From: Prevotella melaninogenica
Lineage (GTDB): Bacteria > Bacteroidota > Bacteroidia > Bacteroidales > Bacteroidaceae
NCBI RefSeq assembly: GCF_018127965.1
Contig: NZ_CP072350.1
Coordinates: forward strand, 1,240,001-1,304,000
DNA length: 64,000 nt
Reading direction: 5' to 3'
Shown here piece after piece: positions 1 to 9,406 of this stretch. Position 1 is the first letter of the stretch. Each line of letters begins with the position of its first letter. A program made the translations under genes and the position numbers. Below the pieces are notes generated by a model. The model searched no databases, had not been told where the DNA came from, and worked only from the letters and a program-made list of their open reading frames with translations.

Positions 1-2
1 TG

Positions 3-3000
3 CATTTCACTGGGACACAGGGTGTAGGAAAGAGTACAGTACTAAGAGCACTACTGTTCTTCTACAATGCCGACAAGCATAAATTGGGTATTCAACAAGG
101 CCAGAAGTCGTTTGATGAGTTCTATTTCCGCCAATCTAACTCGCATATCCTCTATGAGGTAATGCGTGATAATGGAGCGTATACCATATTAGTCAACCGA
201 TACCAAGGACGTGCTTCTTGGCGCTTTATTGATGCACCATACCAAAGGGAGTGGCTCATTGACAATGATAAACAGGTATTAAGTGACTGGGTGAAGATAC
301 GTGAACGTATTGATAAGAATGTGAGTGTATCGGCAAGAATCGACTCAGGGGTGATGTTTAAGGATATCATCTTTGGTAATACACACGACCATAAGTTTAC
401 TCGCTATGCCTTAGTACAGAGTTCCCACTATCAGAACATACCCCGAAGTATTCAAAATGTATTCCTTAACACGAAGTTAGATGCTGACTTTGTGAAGAAT
501 ACTATCATCCAATCAATGGCTGACGAAGACCACCCTATTGATTTACAAACGTACAGAAGACTGGTAACAGACTTTGAAAGGGAATACGATGAAATAGACT
601 GTTGGTTTCGACAGACACGTGATGGGAACTATCCCGTCCGCCAGCAAGCACTGAAAATAGCTGAACAAGGCCGTAAGATTGTTGCGTTTGATCAGCAACT
701 ACTTGATGTATGGCACATGCTAAACTATGTTGTAGCAGATGATAAACAACAAATACCACTATTGGAAAGTAAACTTTTAGATGTAAGAAACAATATTGAG
801 AAAGAGAGTAAACGTCAGAAGGAACTTAAAGCAGACTATGACAAAGAAAAAGACTCACTCAATCAAGACCTTGGTGGGAAGAATAGTAAACTGAAAGAGA
901 TAGCAGAGAAACGGAAGTATTTTGATGCTATCAATATAAAAGAAAAGGTTGCTCTTAACGCTCGTGAGAAGTCATTAAAGTATGAGGCGGATGAGAAAAA
1001 AATGCTATTGGATGATTTACTCAAAACGAATGCTTCAATAGCAGAGAAGTATAATATCGCCAAAGCGAAACTTGAAAATGCTCATCAAGCATTTATCAAT
1101 AGGCAGAGAGAGACTTTATATACAAAGCAAACAGAACTACAACAAGAACGTAATCGCTATGAAGAAGAACGCTCTAAGAACAGAAACCTGGTTATGAATG
1201 CGTATCGTGCTTGGTCACTCGAATCCAAAGAACGTCTTCACAGTCTTACTGCTGAACAATATAGAGCTGACAGTAGAGTTAAAGAACTACGCCAATGGCA
1301 CCCTAAAGAGAATGATATCAAGCTGATAAAGGAGCAGCTGCTGCAATTAGATATCAATGAAAAGGCTAATAAGGCACAGCAGACAACTGTTAGGGTTCAA
1401 ATAGAAAAGCTGACTAACGAATTCGAAATGAAAGAGGCTGAATTAAAACAAGCCTCTTTGCAGGAACAAAAACGATTGGAAGATAATCGCGCGATATGCC
1501 GTAATGAGATTGCAAGAATCAACGACTTGCTGTCACATCTGGATGACTCGCTGTATCATTGGTTGTGTGAGAATGCTGAAGGGTGGGAAGATACGATTGG
1601 AAAAGTTGTAGATGAAGAACGAATACTCTACACCCAAGGACTTGAACCAACATTAGACTATAATACAAACAACTTATTTGGTGTAAGACTCAACTTAAAC
1701 AACATTGAGTCAACTCACCGTACTCCTGATGAGTATCGGACAGAGAAAAAGATATTAGAAGAGCGCCTTCAACTTCTGAATAGACAGTTATCACAACAGC
1801 CAATAACCCTTCAAGAGGAAATATCTAAACTCGGTAAGAGGTATGGTAACCTACTTAAACCATTACGTCAGGAGGCTACTCAGCTAAGAGTGGAGGCTGA
1901 TCAAATACCTACAAAGAGACAGGACCTGCAGAACCAACGACATAAATTAGAGATGGAAGAGCAGGAAATAATCTCAAGAGAACAAGAGTTACGTACACGT
2001 GCATTCAATGATGCCACTCTTAAAGTTGAAGCTGAGAAAGAAAGACAAGCTAAGAATGATGCTAAGAACGAAAAGGACTTGAAGGAACTTGATGCTACTT
2101 TCAATAGGTCTGTAAAGGCAATTAATAATGAACTACATGCATTTCAAGAGCAACAAAAGACTGAAGCTGAATTGCATAATCAGGAGTTTGAAAATCAAAA
2201 AGCTCAACTTGACAAGCAACAAAAAACTGAGCTTGAAGGCAAAGGAGTAGATATCAAACTATTGAACGAATATCGCAAAGCACTCGATGAGCTTAACAAG
2301 CTACTTCAACAGATAGAAAAAGACCGCAATGACGTAATCAAATACGAAGATGCGGTGGAGTCTCTATTCTCCAAAGAGGCTGATATTAGAAACAATATAA
2401 AGGAGATTGGGCAGCGACTTATTATGTTGCAACAACGTTACGAAGACAAGAGAATACGCATAGAGAAGAAGAGGCAGGGATTTGAAGACCAACAGAGAGC
2501 GATCCAAAAAGACCTCGCTCATAGACGAGATGGACTAAATCAATATCATCAAGTTATAGAAAATGAACACTTAGTATCCAACGATTATCTTGCTGATAAT
2601 AAGGTTAAGTCTACACATTTAGACTGTCTACAGCTAATAAGTCAGCTGAGAGGCACCATTAATCAGAAACGAGAAGCCATTGAGATACTAAAAGGAACAG
2701 TCGTGAACTTCAATCGTAACTTTAAGCCTCAGAATGCTTTTCACTTCAACACAATGCCTATCACAGACGCAGATTATATGCAGATTGCAGTTGACTTACA
2801 AGAGTTTATCGACAATAATAAGATAGAAGAATACCGAAGACGTACCAGTGAACATTACAAAGACATCTTAGGACGTATTTCAACTGAGGTCGGCACATTG
2901 ATGAAACGTAGATCAGATGTGGATGGAGTAATCCTTGACATCAATCGAGACTTTATTGAGAAGAACTTTGCTGGAGTCATTAAAAGTATAGAATTAAGAG

Positions 3001-3572
3001 CAAATGAGTCGTCAGACAAGCTTATGCAGTTGCTTATATCTATTCATAATTACTGCATAGAGAATGCGCTTTCTATAGGAGAACTTAACCTCTTCTCAAG
3101 TGATAATCGTGATGAAGTGAACCGAAAGGTTGTAGACTATCTTAAAAGCTTATCTCATCAGTTACAGAACGAGCCAAATCGTAACATCGTATCATTGGGC
3201 GATGCCTTCCGTTTACAGTTCCGCGTAAAGGAGAACGACAATGATACAAGCTGGGTAGAACGCATTAATAACGTTGGTTCAGACGGAACAGACATCTTAG
3301 TGAAGGCAATGGTTAACATCATGCTTATCAACGTATTCAAGAAGAAGGCAGCCCGTAAGAGTGGTGATTTCATCGTCCATTGTATGATGGATGAGATTGG
3401 TCGTCTACATCCAAACAACATTAAAGGCATCTTACAGTTTGCCAACTCACGTAATATCCAGCTAATAAACAGTTCACCGACATCCTATAATCCGTACGAT
3501 TATCGGTACACCTACTTACTAAGCAAGCATGGTGTAAAGACGAAAGTTGAGAAACTTTTAAAGAGAATATAA
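3..3572 (+). CDS. jetC: JetC/MukB-like SMC-family ATPase of a Wadjet-type system (5' end outside window)
   Basis: The reading frame is open to the left edge, so the gene starts upstream. The P-loop GTQGVGKST is read at 12-38, before the first possible in-window start (a TTG at 84). A long charged coiled coil fills most of the protein. The C-terminal head has a signature-like segment (NNVGSDGTDILVKAMVNIML) and a Walker B-like segment ending MMDEIGRLHPNN. This P-loop / coiled-coil / Walker B order is that of SMC, MukB and JetC ATPases, and it also fits the Bacteroidetes DUF3584-type family. In known Wadjet systems JetC works with kleisin JetA and JetB to extrude loops on small circular DNA, and JetD cleaves it. 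The JetD-like gene starts 12 nt downstream, which supports the assignment. jetA and jetB would lie upstream, out of view. The Wadjet subtype cannot be judged. Confidence 0.72.
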   Translation, partial: HFTGTQGVGKSTVLRALLFFYNADKHKLGIQQGQKSFDEFYFRQSNSHILYEVMRDNGAYTILVNRYQGRASWRFIDAPYQREWLIDNDKQVLSDWVKIRERIDKNVSVSARIDSGVMFKDIIFGNTHDHKFTRYALVQSSHYQNIPRSIQNVFLNTKLDADFVKNTIIQSMADEDHPIDLQTYRRLVTDFEREYDEIDCWFRQTRDGNYPVRQQALKIAEQGRKIVAFDQQLLDVWHMLNYVVADDKQQIPLLESKLLDVRNNIEKESKRQKELKADYDKEKDSLNQDLGGKNSKLKEIAEKRKYFDAINIKEKVALNAREKSLKYEADEKKMLLDDLLKTNASIAEKYNIAKAKLENAHQAFINRQRETLYTKQTELQQERNRYEEERSKNRNLVMNAYRAWSLESKERLHSLTAEQYRADSRVKELRQWHPKENDIKLIKEQLLQLDINEKANKAQQTTVRVQIEKLTNEFEMKEAELKQASLQEQKRLEDNRAICRNEIARINDLLSHLDDSLYHWLCENAEGWEDTIGKVVDEERILYTQGLEPTLDYNTNNLFGVRLNLNNIESTHRTPDEYRTEKKILEERLQLLNRQLSQQPITLQEEISKLGKRYGNLLKPLRQEATQLRVEADQIPTKRQDLQNQRHKLEMEEQEIISREQELRTRAFNDATLKVEAEKERQAKNDAKNEKDLKELDATFNRSVKAINNELHAFQEQQKTEAELHNQEFENQKAQLDKQQKTELEGKGVDIKLLNEYRKALDELNKLLQQIEKDRNDVIKYEDAVESLFSKEADIRNNIKEIGQRLIMLQQRYEDKRIRIEKKRQGFEDQQRAIQKDLAHRRDGLNQYHQVIENEHLVSNDYLADNKVKSTHLDCLQLISQLRGTINQKREAIEILKGTVVNFNRNFKPQNAFHFNTMPITDADYMQIAVDLQEFIDNNKIEEYRRRTSEHYKDILGRISTEVGTLMKRRSDVDGVILDINRDFIEKNFAGVIKSIELRANESSDKLMQLLISIHNYCIENALSIGELNLFSSDNRDEVNRKVVDYLKSLSHQLQNEPNRNIVSLGDAFRLQFRVKENDNDTSWVERINNVGSDGTDILVKAMVNIMLINVFKKKAARKSGDFIVHCMMDEIGRLHPNNIKGILQFANSRNIQLINSSPTSYNPYDYRYTYLLSKHGVKTKVEKLLKRI

Positions 3573-3584
3573 CATCGAAAGACT

Positions 3585-4430
3585 ATGGCAGTAAGTGCAT
3601 CTATACAAGCGTTAATAGCTGGTGAGACCGTTGCAGGCTCAAGGATAAGTAATAGACTACTGACAGAACTTATCCAGGAAGGTCTATTGCAAATCATTAT
3701 ACATGGGTCGAGAAAATCGTATCGTGCCAACAATATCGAAGCATTAAAAAGGTTTCTTATTGATAAGGATGAGAACTATCGGATATTAGATGTCGGTAAT
3801 TATGAGTCAAGGAGTTTAATGGCAAGCGAGACAGGAAACTCTAAACTCGTGACTATACGTTCGTGTCCTGGATTCCCAGTGAATACGTATGAGTCGATTG
3901 AATGTCGATTGAATAAAGAACCATTTACCATCAATCCACAAGAAGGATATTTCTTTTTTGTTTCTGATTGGAGAACATTTACGATTCCAAACAACGTGAT
4001 TATCATTGGAATTGAGAATATGGAGAATTTCAGAAAAGTACGTCAACAAAGACTATTCTTCGATGAGTACCTACATAAACATGGACTTTCACAAAAGGTA
4101 CTGTTCGTCTCACGCTATCCACAATCAACCGATCTTAGAGAATGGCTGGTATCTATCCCCAATCCATATATCCACTTTGGCGACTTTGATTTGGCTGGTA
4201 TTCATATATTCCTGTCTGAATTTCAGAAGCATTTAGGCATAGAACGCACATCTTTCTTAATCCCAGAAGATATCTCCTCACGGTTAAGATGTGGTTCAAC
4301 AAGACGTTATAACGAACAATATGCTCGTTATAAGGATATTAAATCAGACAGAATAGAGATTCAACAATTGATAGACCTCATTCATCATGAGCGTAAAGGC
4401 TATGATCAAGAGGGGTACATTTCCCAATAA
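3585..4430 (+). CDS. jetD: JetD-like Toprim nuclease of a Wadjet-type system
   Basis: 281 aa. A winged-helix-like N-terminal segment (about residues 18-58, SNRLLTELIQEGLLQ onward) precedes a Toprim-like C-terminal half. That half has an acidic motif IIIGIEN with Glu144, then HFGDFDLAG with the Asp200-x-Asp202 pair, and a final DQEGYI with Glu276. This Glu / DxD / C-terminal Glu layout is typical of JetD and DUF7281-type Toprim proteins, which cleave closed circular DNA after loop extrusion. It follows the SMC-like gene by 12 nt on the same strand, as in jetABCD operons. It ends 41 nt before the convergent mnmE. Assignment is by motif and context; the subtype is undetermined. Confidence 0.72.
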   Translation: MAVSASIQALIAGETVAGSRISNRLLTELIQEGLLQIIIHGSRKSYRANNIEALKRFLIDKDENYRILDVGNYESRSLMASETGNSKLVTIRSCPGFPVNTYESIECRLNKEPFTINPQEGYFFFVSDWRTFTIPNNVIIIGIENMENFRKVRQQRLFFDEYLHKHGLSQKVLFVSRYPQSTDLREWLVSIPNPYIHFGDFDLAGIHIFLSEFQKHLGIERTSFLIPEDISSRLRCGSTRRYNEQYARYKDIKSDRIEIQQLIDLIHHERKGYDQEGYISQ

Positions 4431-4471
4431 TAAGGACTTACGACACAAAGAGAGCAACCTATCCAAAGACC

Positions 4472-5898
4472 TTACTTACCGATACAGAAATGCTTAAATA
4501 TATTCCCAAGCACTTCATGTGGGGTAATCTGACCACCTGTTATATCAGCGAGTTGATGAAGACAGATGCGTAAATCTTCACTAACGAGGTCACCACTAAG
4601 TCCAAAGTCGAGGGCTTCTATGACACGTAAGATAGATTCGTCAGCATGCGTTAATGCCTCGTAATGACGCGCAGAAGTAATGATAACGCTATTCTCGCTT
4701 ATCTCAGGGATATCAGCAGCTTCATAAATAGCCTCCTCCAAAGCCTTAATATTTTGCTTTAACTTTGCTGATATATAGACCGTATGTAAGTCATTATCTA
4801 CTTGCTTAGACTCTACCGCTTTACTATCGATTTTATTGAAGATTGTTATCAAGTGTTTCCCCTGCGTCAGACGTTGCATTTCAGCACACTCTTCTGCTGT
4901 TGGTTGTTCATCAACAACCCACAAAACAATGGCAGCCTCATCCATCTTCTGATAGGCACGTTCAATCCCTAACTTCTCAATTTGGTCGTCTGTATGACGA
5001 ATACCAGCTGTGTCTATGAAACGGAAGGTAACACCTTTGATTTCCGTTGTATCTTCAATGACATCGCGTGTCGTACCATGAATATCTGACACGATAGCTT
5101 TCTCCTCATGAAGAAGGCAATTCAAAAGAGTGGACTTACCAACATTTGTCTTACCAACAATGGCTACAGGCACACCCTTCTTCAATGCTTTACCTGTCTC
5201 AAAAGAGTTTGTAAGTGTTCTTATCTTTTGATGTATTGTCTCAGCCAGTGCTTTCAGTTCTGTACGATTAGCAAACTCAAGTTCCTCATGATCAGAGAAA
5301 TCAAGTTCTAACTCTAACAAAGAAGTCATCTTTAAGAGCTGTTCGCGCAAGAGTGAAAGCTCCGAACTAAAATGGCCCTTCAATTGACTCAATGCCACTT
5401 GATGCGTTGCACGATTTGAAGCAGCGATAAGGTCGGCAACAGCTTCCGCCTGACTAAGATCCATCTTACCATTCAGATAAGCGCGCTGTGTATACTCTCC
5501 CGGCTGAGCCTGACGACAACCCGCATCAATGAGTGCCTTTACAACCTGATTAAGAATATAAGCAGAGCCATGACAAGATATCTCCGTACTGTTCTCACCC
5601 GTATAACTATGGGGAGCACGGAAGACACTAACCAGAACATCATCAATGGTATTTCCCTCCTTATCGAGGATTTCACCATAATGTAAGGTATTCCCTTTCG
5701 CATCTGATAAGTGTTTCCCACGGACACCATGAAACACTTTGTCCGTTATTTCTATAGCCTTCTCACCACTCACACGGATGACACCTATAGCTCCACCAGG
5801 CTGAGTAGCAAGAGAGCATATAGGTTCACCCCCCCTGACAGAATAGACAGAGGAGTGGATAAAACTGATTCTGATATCTTATCTTCTTGTTTGCTCAT
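4472..5898 (-). CDS. mnmE: tRNA modification GTPase MnmE, reading frame broken at a G7 tract near the start
   Basis: MnmE, with MnmG, makes the cmnm5/nm5 modification of wobble U34 in tRNA. The protein has the P-loop GKTNVGKST, DTAG, NKID and the C-terminal CIGK motif. The uninterrupted frame has only a GTG at 5773, but homology continues upstream in that frame as ICSLATQPGGAIGVIR, the conserved tetrahydrofolate-binding N-terminus. No start exists before a stop in that frame. An ATG at 5898, 13 nt after the upstream phosphorylase stop, opens a different frame. It would join the MnmE frame if the run of seven G (C on the plus strand, 5829-5835) had eight. As sequenced, translation from 5898 ends soon after the tract. 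The intact product would be about 475 aa. Either the tract is phase-variable, or one base is missing from the assembly. Confidence 0.9.
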
Positions 5899-5911
5899 AA
5901 AGAATAATCCC

Positions 5912-6787
5912 TTATATTCTCTCCAACACCTTCTCAATCAAGCCGTCGATAGTATTCTTATAGCTTGCATTTGCTTCTTTTGCAAGGCGGTTGGCAATAA
6001 CCATACAGGCTGTAACAGCCTTATGTCCCATAAGAGTTGCAAGACCAGCAAGAGCCGAAGACTCCATCTCGAAGTTGGTTATCTGCATACCATTATAAGA
6101 GAAGTTTTCTATCTTCTCATTCAATTTAGGGTCCTGCAATGGCAAACGAAGCTCACGTCCCTGTGGTCCGAAGAATCCTCCACAAGCAATCGTAACGCCA
6201 CGTACCATATCATCTGCAGCGATAGTGTCAAGCAACTCCTTGTCAGCACAAGCCACATAAGGATTACCCAACTGCGAATCCCATTCAACCTGCTTCTTAA
6301 ACTCCGCTTCAAACTCAAGATCAGAAGCCTGATTGCGACCTGCATAGAAGTTTAACAAACCATCAAAACCAATACTCTTGGCAGACGCAATGTAAGTACC
6401 AACAGGTGTGTAAGGCTGCAATCCTCCACAAGTACCGATTCGTACGAGTGTCAACTGGCGCAACTGCTCATTCTCTGTACGTGTCTTGAAATCTATGTTA
6501 GCAAGCGCATCCAATTCGTTTAAAACGATATCAATATTGTCACAGCCAATACCTGTACTCAAAACCGTAATTCTCTTTCCCTTAAAAGTACCTGTGATAG
6601 CACAGAACTCACGATTAGAAACCTCACATTCTTTATTTTCAAAGTGTGAAGCAACGAGTGCTACACGTCCAGGATCACCAACAAGTACAACCTTATCTGC
6701 AAGATTCTCTGGCTTCAAGTGCAAGTGGAAGATACTTCCATCCTCATTTATAATCAGTTCTGAAGGGGCAAAATATTTCTTCTCCAT
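5912..6787 (-). CDS. Nucleoside phosphorylase (uridine phosphorylase family)
   Basis: 291 aa. The protein shows the PNP/UDP-phosphorylase fold signature: VVLVGDPGRVALVASHF near residue 34, VLSTGIGCDN and RIGTCGG for phosphate and ribose binding, and NFEMESSAL with the purine/pyrimidine-site Glu-Met-Glu. Family members cleave nucleosides with phosphate to give a free base and ribose-1-phosphate. Residues fixing uridine against purine preference were not resolved, so no symbol is given. The stop lies 13 nt before the probable mnmE start, so the two are likely co-transcribed, with this gene first. Confidence 0.85.
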   Translation of the reverse strand: MEKKYFAPSELIINEDGSIFHLHLKPENLADKVVLVGDPGRVALVASHFENKECEVSNREFCAITGTFKGKRITVLSTGIGCDNIDIVLNELDALANIDFKTRTENEQLRQLTLVRIGTCGGLQPYTPVGTYIASAKSIGFDGLLNFYAGRNQASDLEFEAEFKKQVEWDSQLGNPYVACADKELLDTIAADDMVRGVTIACGGFFGPQGRELRLPLQDPKLNEKIENFSYNGMQITNFEMESSALAGLATLMGHKAVTACMVIANRLAKEANASYKNTIDGLIEKVLERI

Positions 6788-6969
6788 AGTCGAAAGATAA
6801 TTTGGTAATATTGTGATTGATCATGTTTAAAAAACAAAGGTAAGCATAAAAGAAGAGATAACCAAACGTTGTAAAGGAAAAAACACATCGGTAGGAAGCC
6901 CTACAAAAGAACTAATAACATAGTTTCCGTACCAAAAAGTGAGATATATAACATCGTTTTTAAGCATCA

Positions 6970-7026
6970 GCACCATTAGTGCCGAGCATCAGCACCATTA
7001 GTGCGGAGCATTAACACCATTGGTGC
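6970..7026. repeat. Triple 13-bp palindrome cluster 1 (22-bp period)
   Basis: Three imperfect palindromes, GCACCATTAGTGC (6970-6982), GCACCATTAGTGC (6992-7004) and ACACCATTGGTGC (7014-7026), are spaced at exactly 22 bp. They lie in the 445-bp divergent region between the phosphorylase and asparaginase genes. The rest of that region is AT-rich, with no gene seen apart from the promoter near 7202. Five similar clusters occur elsewhere in the window. Confidence 0.85.
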
Positions 7027-7201
7027 TTACCTACAAAACAAGGCTTAACAAGCCACAATATAACAAAAGAAAACGATAAGATAAAGAGCATTACCGTATG
7101 AAACAAGCTACTAACAACTAACATATAAGATATTTGCTTACCATACAGCATTATATAGAAAATTATCTTTTAAAATTACGATGGGAATTAAATGTTTTTC
7201 T

Positions 7202-7209
7202 TATCTTTG
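7202..7209 (+). promoter_or_regulatory. Bacteroidetes -7 box upstream of the asparaginase gene
   Basis: TATCTTTG matches the Bacteroidetes TAnnTTTG -7 element and sits 23 nt before the ATG at 7233. No clear TTG was found at the expected 19-21 nt upstream spacing, so only the -7 part is supported. Confidence 0.5.
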
Positions 7210-7232
7210 CAAAAATAACAAACTAATGCACG

Positions 7233-8273
7233 ATGAACAGAACCAACAAAGTATTACTTATTTATACAGGCGGCACCATTGGTATGGGACATAACCAACG
7301 GACAGGCGCATTGGAGCCATTAGACTTCAATCATCTTGTTGAGAACGTTCCTGAGTTTAAACTAATCCCTACGGAGGTTGACACCTATCAGTTCGACCCA
7401 CCTATCGACTCTTCTGACATGTCGCCAGTGCGATGGAAGCAGTTGGTGAAAGTTATTTCAGACCGATATGATGAGTATGATGGTTTTGTTGTCTTGCATG
7501 GTACAGATACGATGTCTTACACAGCTTCAGTCTTGTCATTTATGTTTGAGAACCTCACAAAACCAATCATCCTTACAGGTTCACAACTCCCAATAGGTCA
7601 GCTGCGTACGGATGGTAAGGAAAACCTCATGACAAGTCTTGAATTAGCATCTGCACATCACTTAGATGGCACGCCAATGGTACCAGAGGTTTGTATCTAC
7701 TTTAGCGGTCATCTCCTACGAGGCAACCGCTCAACTAAGCAGAACGCAGACGAATTCAATGCGTTTGACACCTTTAACTATCCTCATCTTTGTGAGGCTG
7801 GCGTCAACTTCAACTTTAATGAACACAATATCTTAAAGCCAGACTTTACAAAGCCAATGGTGCCACACTTCGAGTTGGATAACAATGTGATTATCTTTTC
7901 TCTCTTCCCTGGTATTGAGGAGCATTTGATTCATCACATGTTTGATGCGCCAGAGTTGAGAAGCATTGTCATGCGGTCATATGGAAGTGGAAACGCTCCA
8001 CAGCAGCCTTGGCTTATGAACATACTTCGTAAGGTTTCAGAACGTGACGTTATTGTGGTTAATATCAGTCAGTGTATCAGCGGACAAGTTGAGATGAATC
8101 GTTACGATACGGGCTATCAACTTAAGGATACTGGCGTTATTAGCGGTTATGATAGTACGGTTGAAGCTGCTGTAACAAAGTTGATGTATCTGCAAGCTAA
8201 GTACAACGACACAGAAACAATTCGCAAATATATGAACCAGTCGATTGCAGGTGAAATCACTATCTATAATTGA
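7233..8273 (+). CDS. ansA: Type I L-asparaginase
   Basis: 346 aa with no signal peptide, as expected for the cytoplasmic type I enzyme that hydrolyses asparagine to aspartate and ammonia. Both active-site signatures are present: YTGGTIGM near residue 11 with the nucleophile Thr, and HGTDTMSYTA near residue 89 with the second Thr-Asp pair. The length matches the 330-350 aa type I family. A -7 box lies 23 nt upstream, and a strong hairpin follows the stop, shared with the convergent nanA. It stands as a single-gene unit. Confidence 0.93.
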   Translation: MNRTNKVLLIYTGGTIGMGHNQRTGALEPLDFNHLVENVPEFKLIPTEVDTYQFDPPIDSSDMSPVRWKQLVKVISDRYDEYDGFVVLHGTDTMSYTASVLSFMFENLTKPIILTGSQLPIGQLRTDGKENLMTSLELASAHHLDGTPMVPEVCIYFSGHLLRGNRSTKQNADEFNAFDTFNYPHLCEAGVNFNFNEHNILKPDFTKPMVPHFELDNNVIIFSLFPGIEEHLIHHMFDAPELRSIVMRSYGSGNAPQQPWLMNILRKVSERDVIVVNISQCISGQVEMNRYDTGYQLKDTGVISGYDSTVEAAVTKLMYLQAKYNDTETIRKYMNQSIAGEITIYN

Positions 8274-8307
8274 TAGACTACTGCGAACAGCTTGATAAAA
8301 AACAAAA

Positions 8308-8380
8308 CAGCCCAATATTTCCCACTCTTCCTACAAATCAATAAGCAATGAAAGGAAGAATAAAAGGAAATATTGGGCTG
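8308..8380. terminator. Long hairpin between convergent ansA and nanA
   Basis: CAGCCCAATATTTCC (8308-8322) pairs perfectly with GGAAATATTGGGCTG (8366-8380), and an inner CTTCCT/AGGAAG extends the stem. It lies between two convergent stops, so it probably terminates both transcripts. Confidence 0.7.
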
Positions 8381-8391
8381 AATTATGTTTG

Positions 8392-9315
8392 TTAGAACTT
8401 ATTGCAACGCTCGAAGAAACCGATTTCTTCAAGTTCTTTCTTCATGCGTGCCTCTTCTTCATCCGTCATATTCTGGAATGGAACACGGTTAGGACCAAGG
8501 TCAAAACCCATCAACTTCATGATGCGCTTACCACCAACGATATTGCCACGGAAGTGACAAATGACGTTGATAACCTCTTGTGAGAAGTTTTGTTTCTCAC
8601 GTGCTGTTTCAATATCACCATTGTTCCATGCCTCGATGATACCTGTCAGCTCACGACCGTTATAGTTGGTTGTGCCGCCAATACCACCCTTTGCACCGCC
8701 TTGGGCCAAACTTGGGAGAATCGTTTCGTCCTGTCCATGCAGCATATCAAACTTACCATCCTTGTAAAGACGGCACTGGTTGTACTCATAAAGACTCTCA
8801 AAGGTGTACTTGATGCCTGCGAAGTTAGGGATACGACCATCGACAGCTTTCAAGAGTTCGAGCATAGATAAGAATGCACCATTGAATGCTGGGATGTGGT
8901 AGTAGTAGAAAGGAAGTGAGGGAGCTGCGGCTGCAATCGTCTCACAATACTTCACTAACTCCTCGATACGACCAATCTTTGGGAATGGAGGAGCCATAGC
9001 TCCGATACCCCATGCACCAATCTTCTCTGCATGTTCTGCCAAGCGTACGCTCTCGCGTAAGCAACAACTACCCACGTGTACAATAACCTTGAAGCCCTCT
9101 GGTGCAGCCTGCATCCAGCGTTCAGCCAACTGCATACGCTCCTCAGTTGTGAGCATATAGCCCTCACCAGATGAGCCATTGATAAACACTCCCTTCAAAC
9201 CGTTCTTCTGCAACATGGCTGCATAAGCCTCAATAGGCTCAAGATTGACATCGCCATTAGCATAGAATGGCGTGAACGGTGCGTCAATTAATCCAATAAT
9301 CTTTTCCATAAACAT
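8392..9315 (-). CDS. nanA: N-acetylneuraminate lyase
   Basis: 307 aa DapA-fold (beta/alpha)8 aldolase that splits sialic acid into N-acetylmannosamine and pyruvate. Family marks include GSSGEGYML near residue 48 for carboxylate binding, YYYHIP with the catalytic Tyr, and FAGIKYTFES with the Schiff-base Lys. Two in-frame ATGs lie close together (9315 and 9309); the second, giving MEKIIGLIDAPFTPF, aligns better with family starts. It is the last gene of a minus-strand set after an epimerase-like protein and an MFS transporter. That context fits host sialic acid use by an oral commensal. Confidence 0.93.
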   Translation of the reverse strand: MFMEKIIGLIDAPFTPFYANGDVNLEPIEAYAAMLQKNGLKGVFINGSSGEGYMLTTEERMQLAERWMQAAPEGFKVIVHVGSCCLRESVRLAEHAEKIGAWGIGAMAPPFPKIGRIEELVKYCETIAAAAPSLPFYYYHIPAFNGAFLSMLELLKAVDGRIPNFAGIKYTFESLYEYNQCRLYKDGKFDMLHGQDETILPSLAQGGAKGGIGGTTNYNGRELTGIIEAWNNGDIETAREKQNFSQEVINVICHFRGNIVGGKRIMKLMGFDLGPNRVPFQNMTDEEEARMKKELEEIGFFERCNKF

Positions 9316-9406
9316 TGTTGCCCTCCACCTTTAATCCTCTAAAAGGGGGTTATATGCGTGGGAAAGGCGATTATATATGATAAAATAAGCAATTATAAGT
9401 GATTCG

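Noticed and set aside
5711..6355. 214-aa plus-strand frame over mnmE and the phosphorylase
   Set aside because: It lies antisense to conserved coding sequence of both genes.
6970..7026. Palindrome clusters read as a mini-CRISPR or as terminators
   Set aside because: Linkers and palindrome centres vary, no T-run follows, and the 22-bp period is too short for repeat-spacer units.
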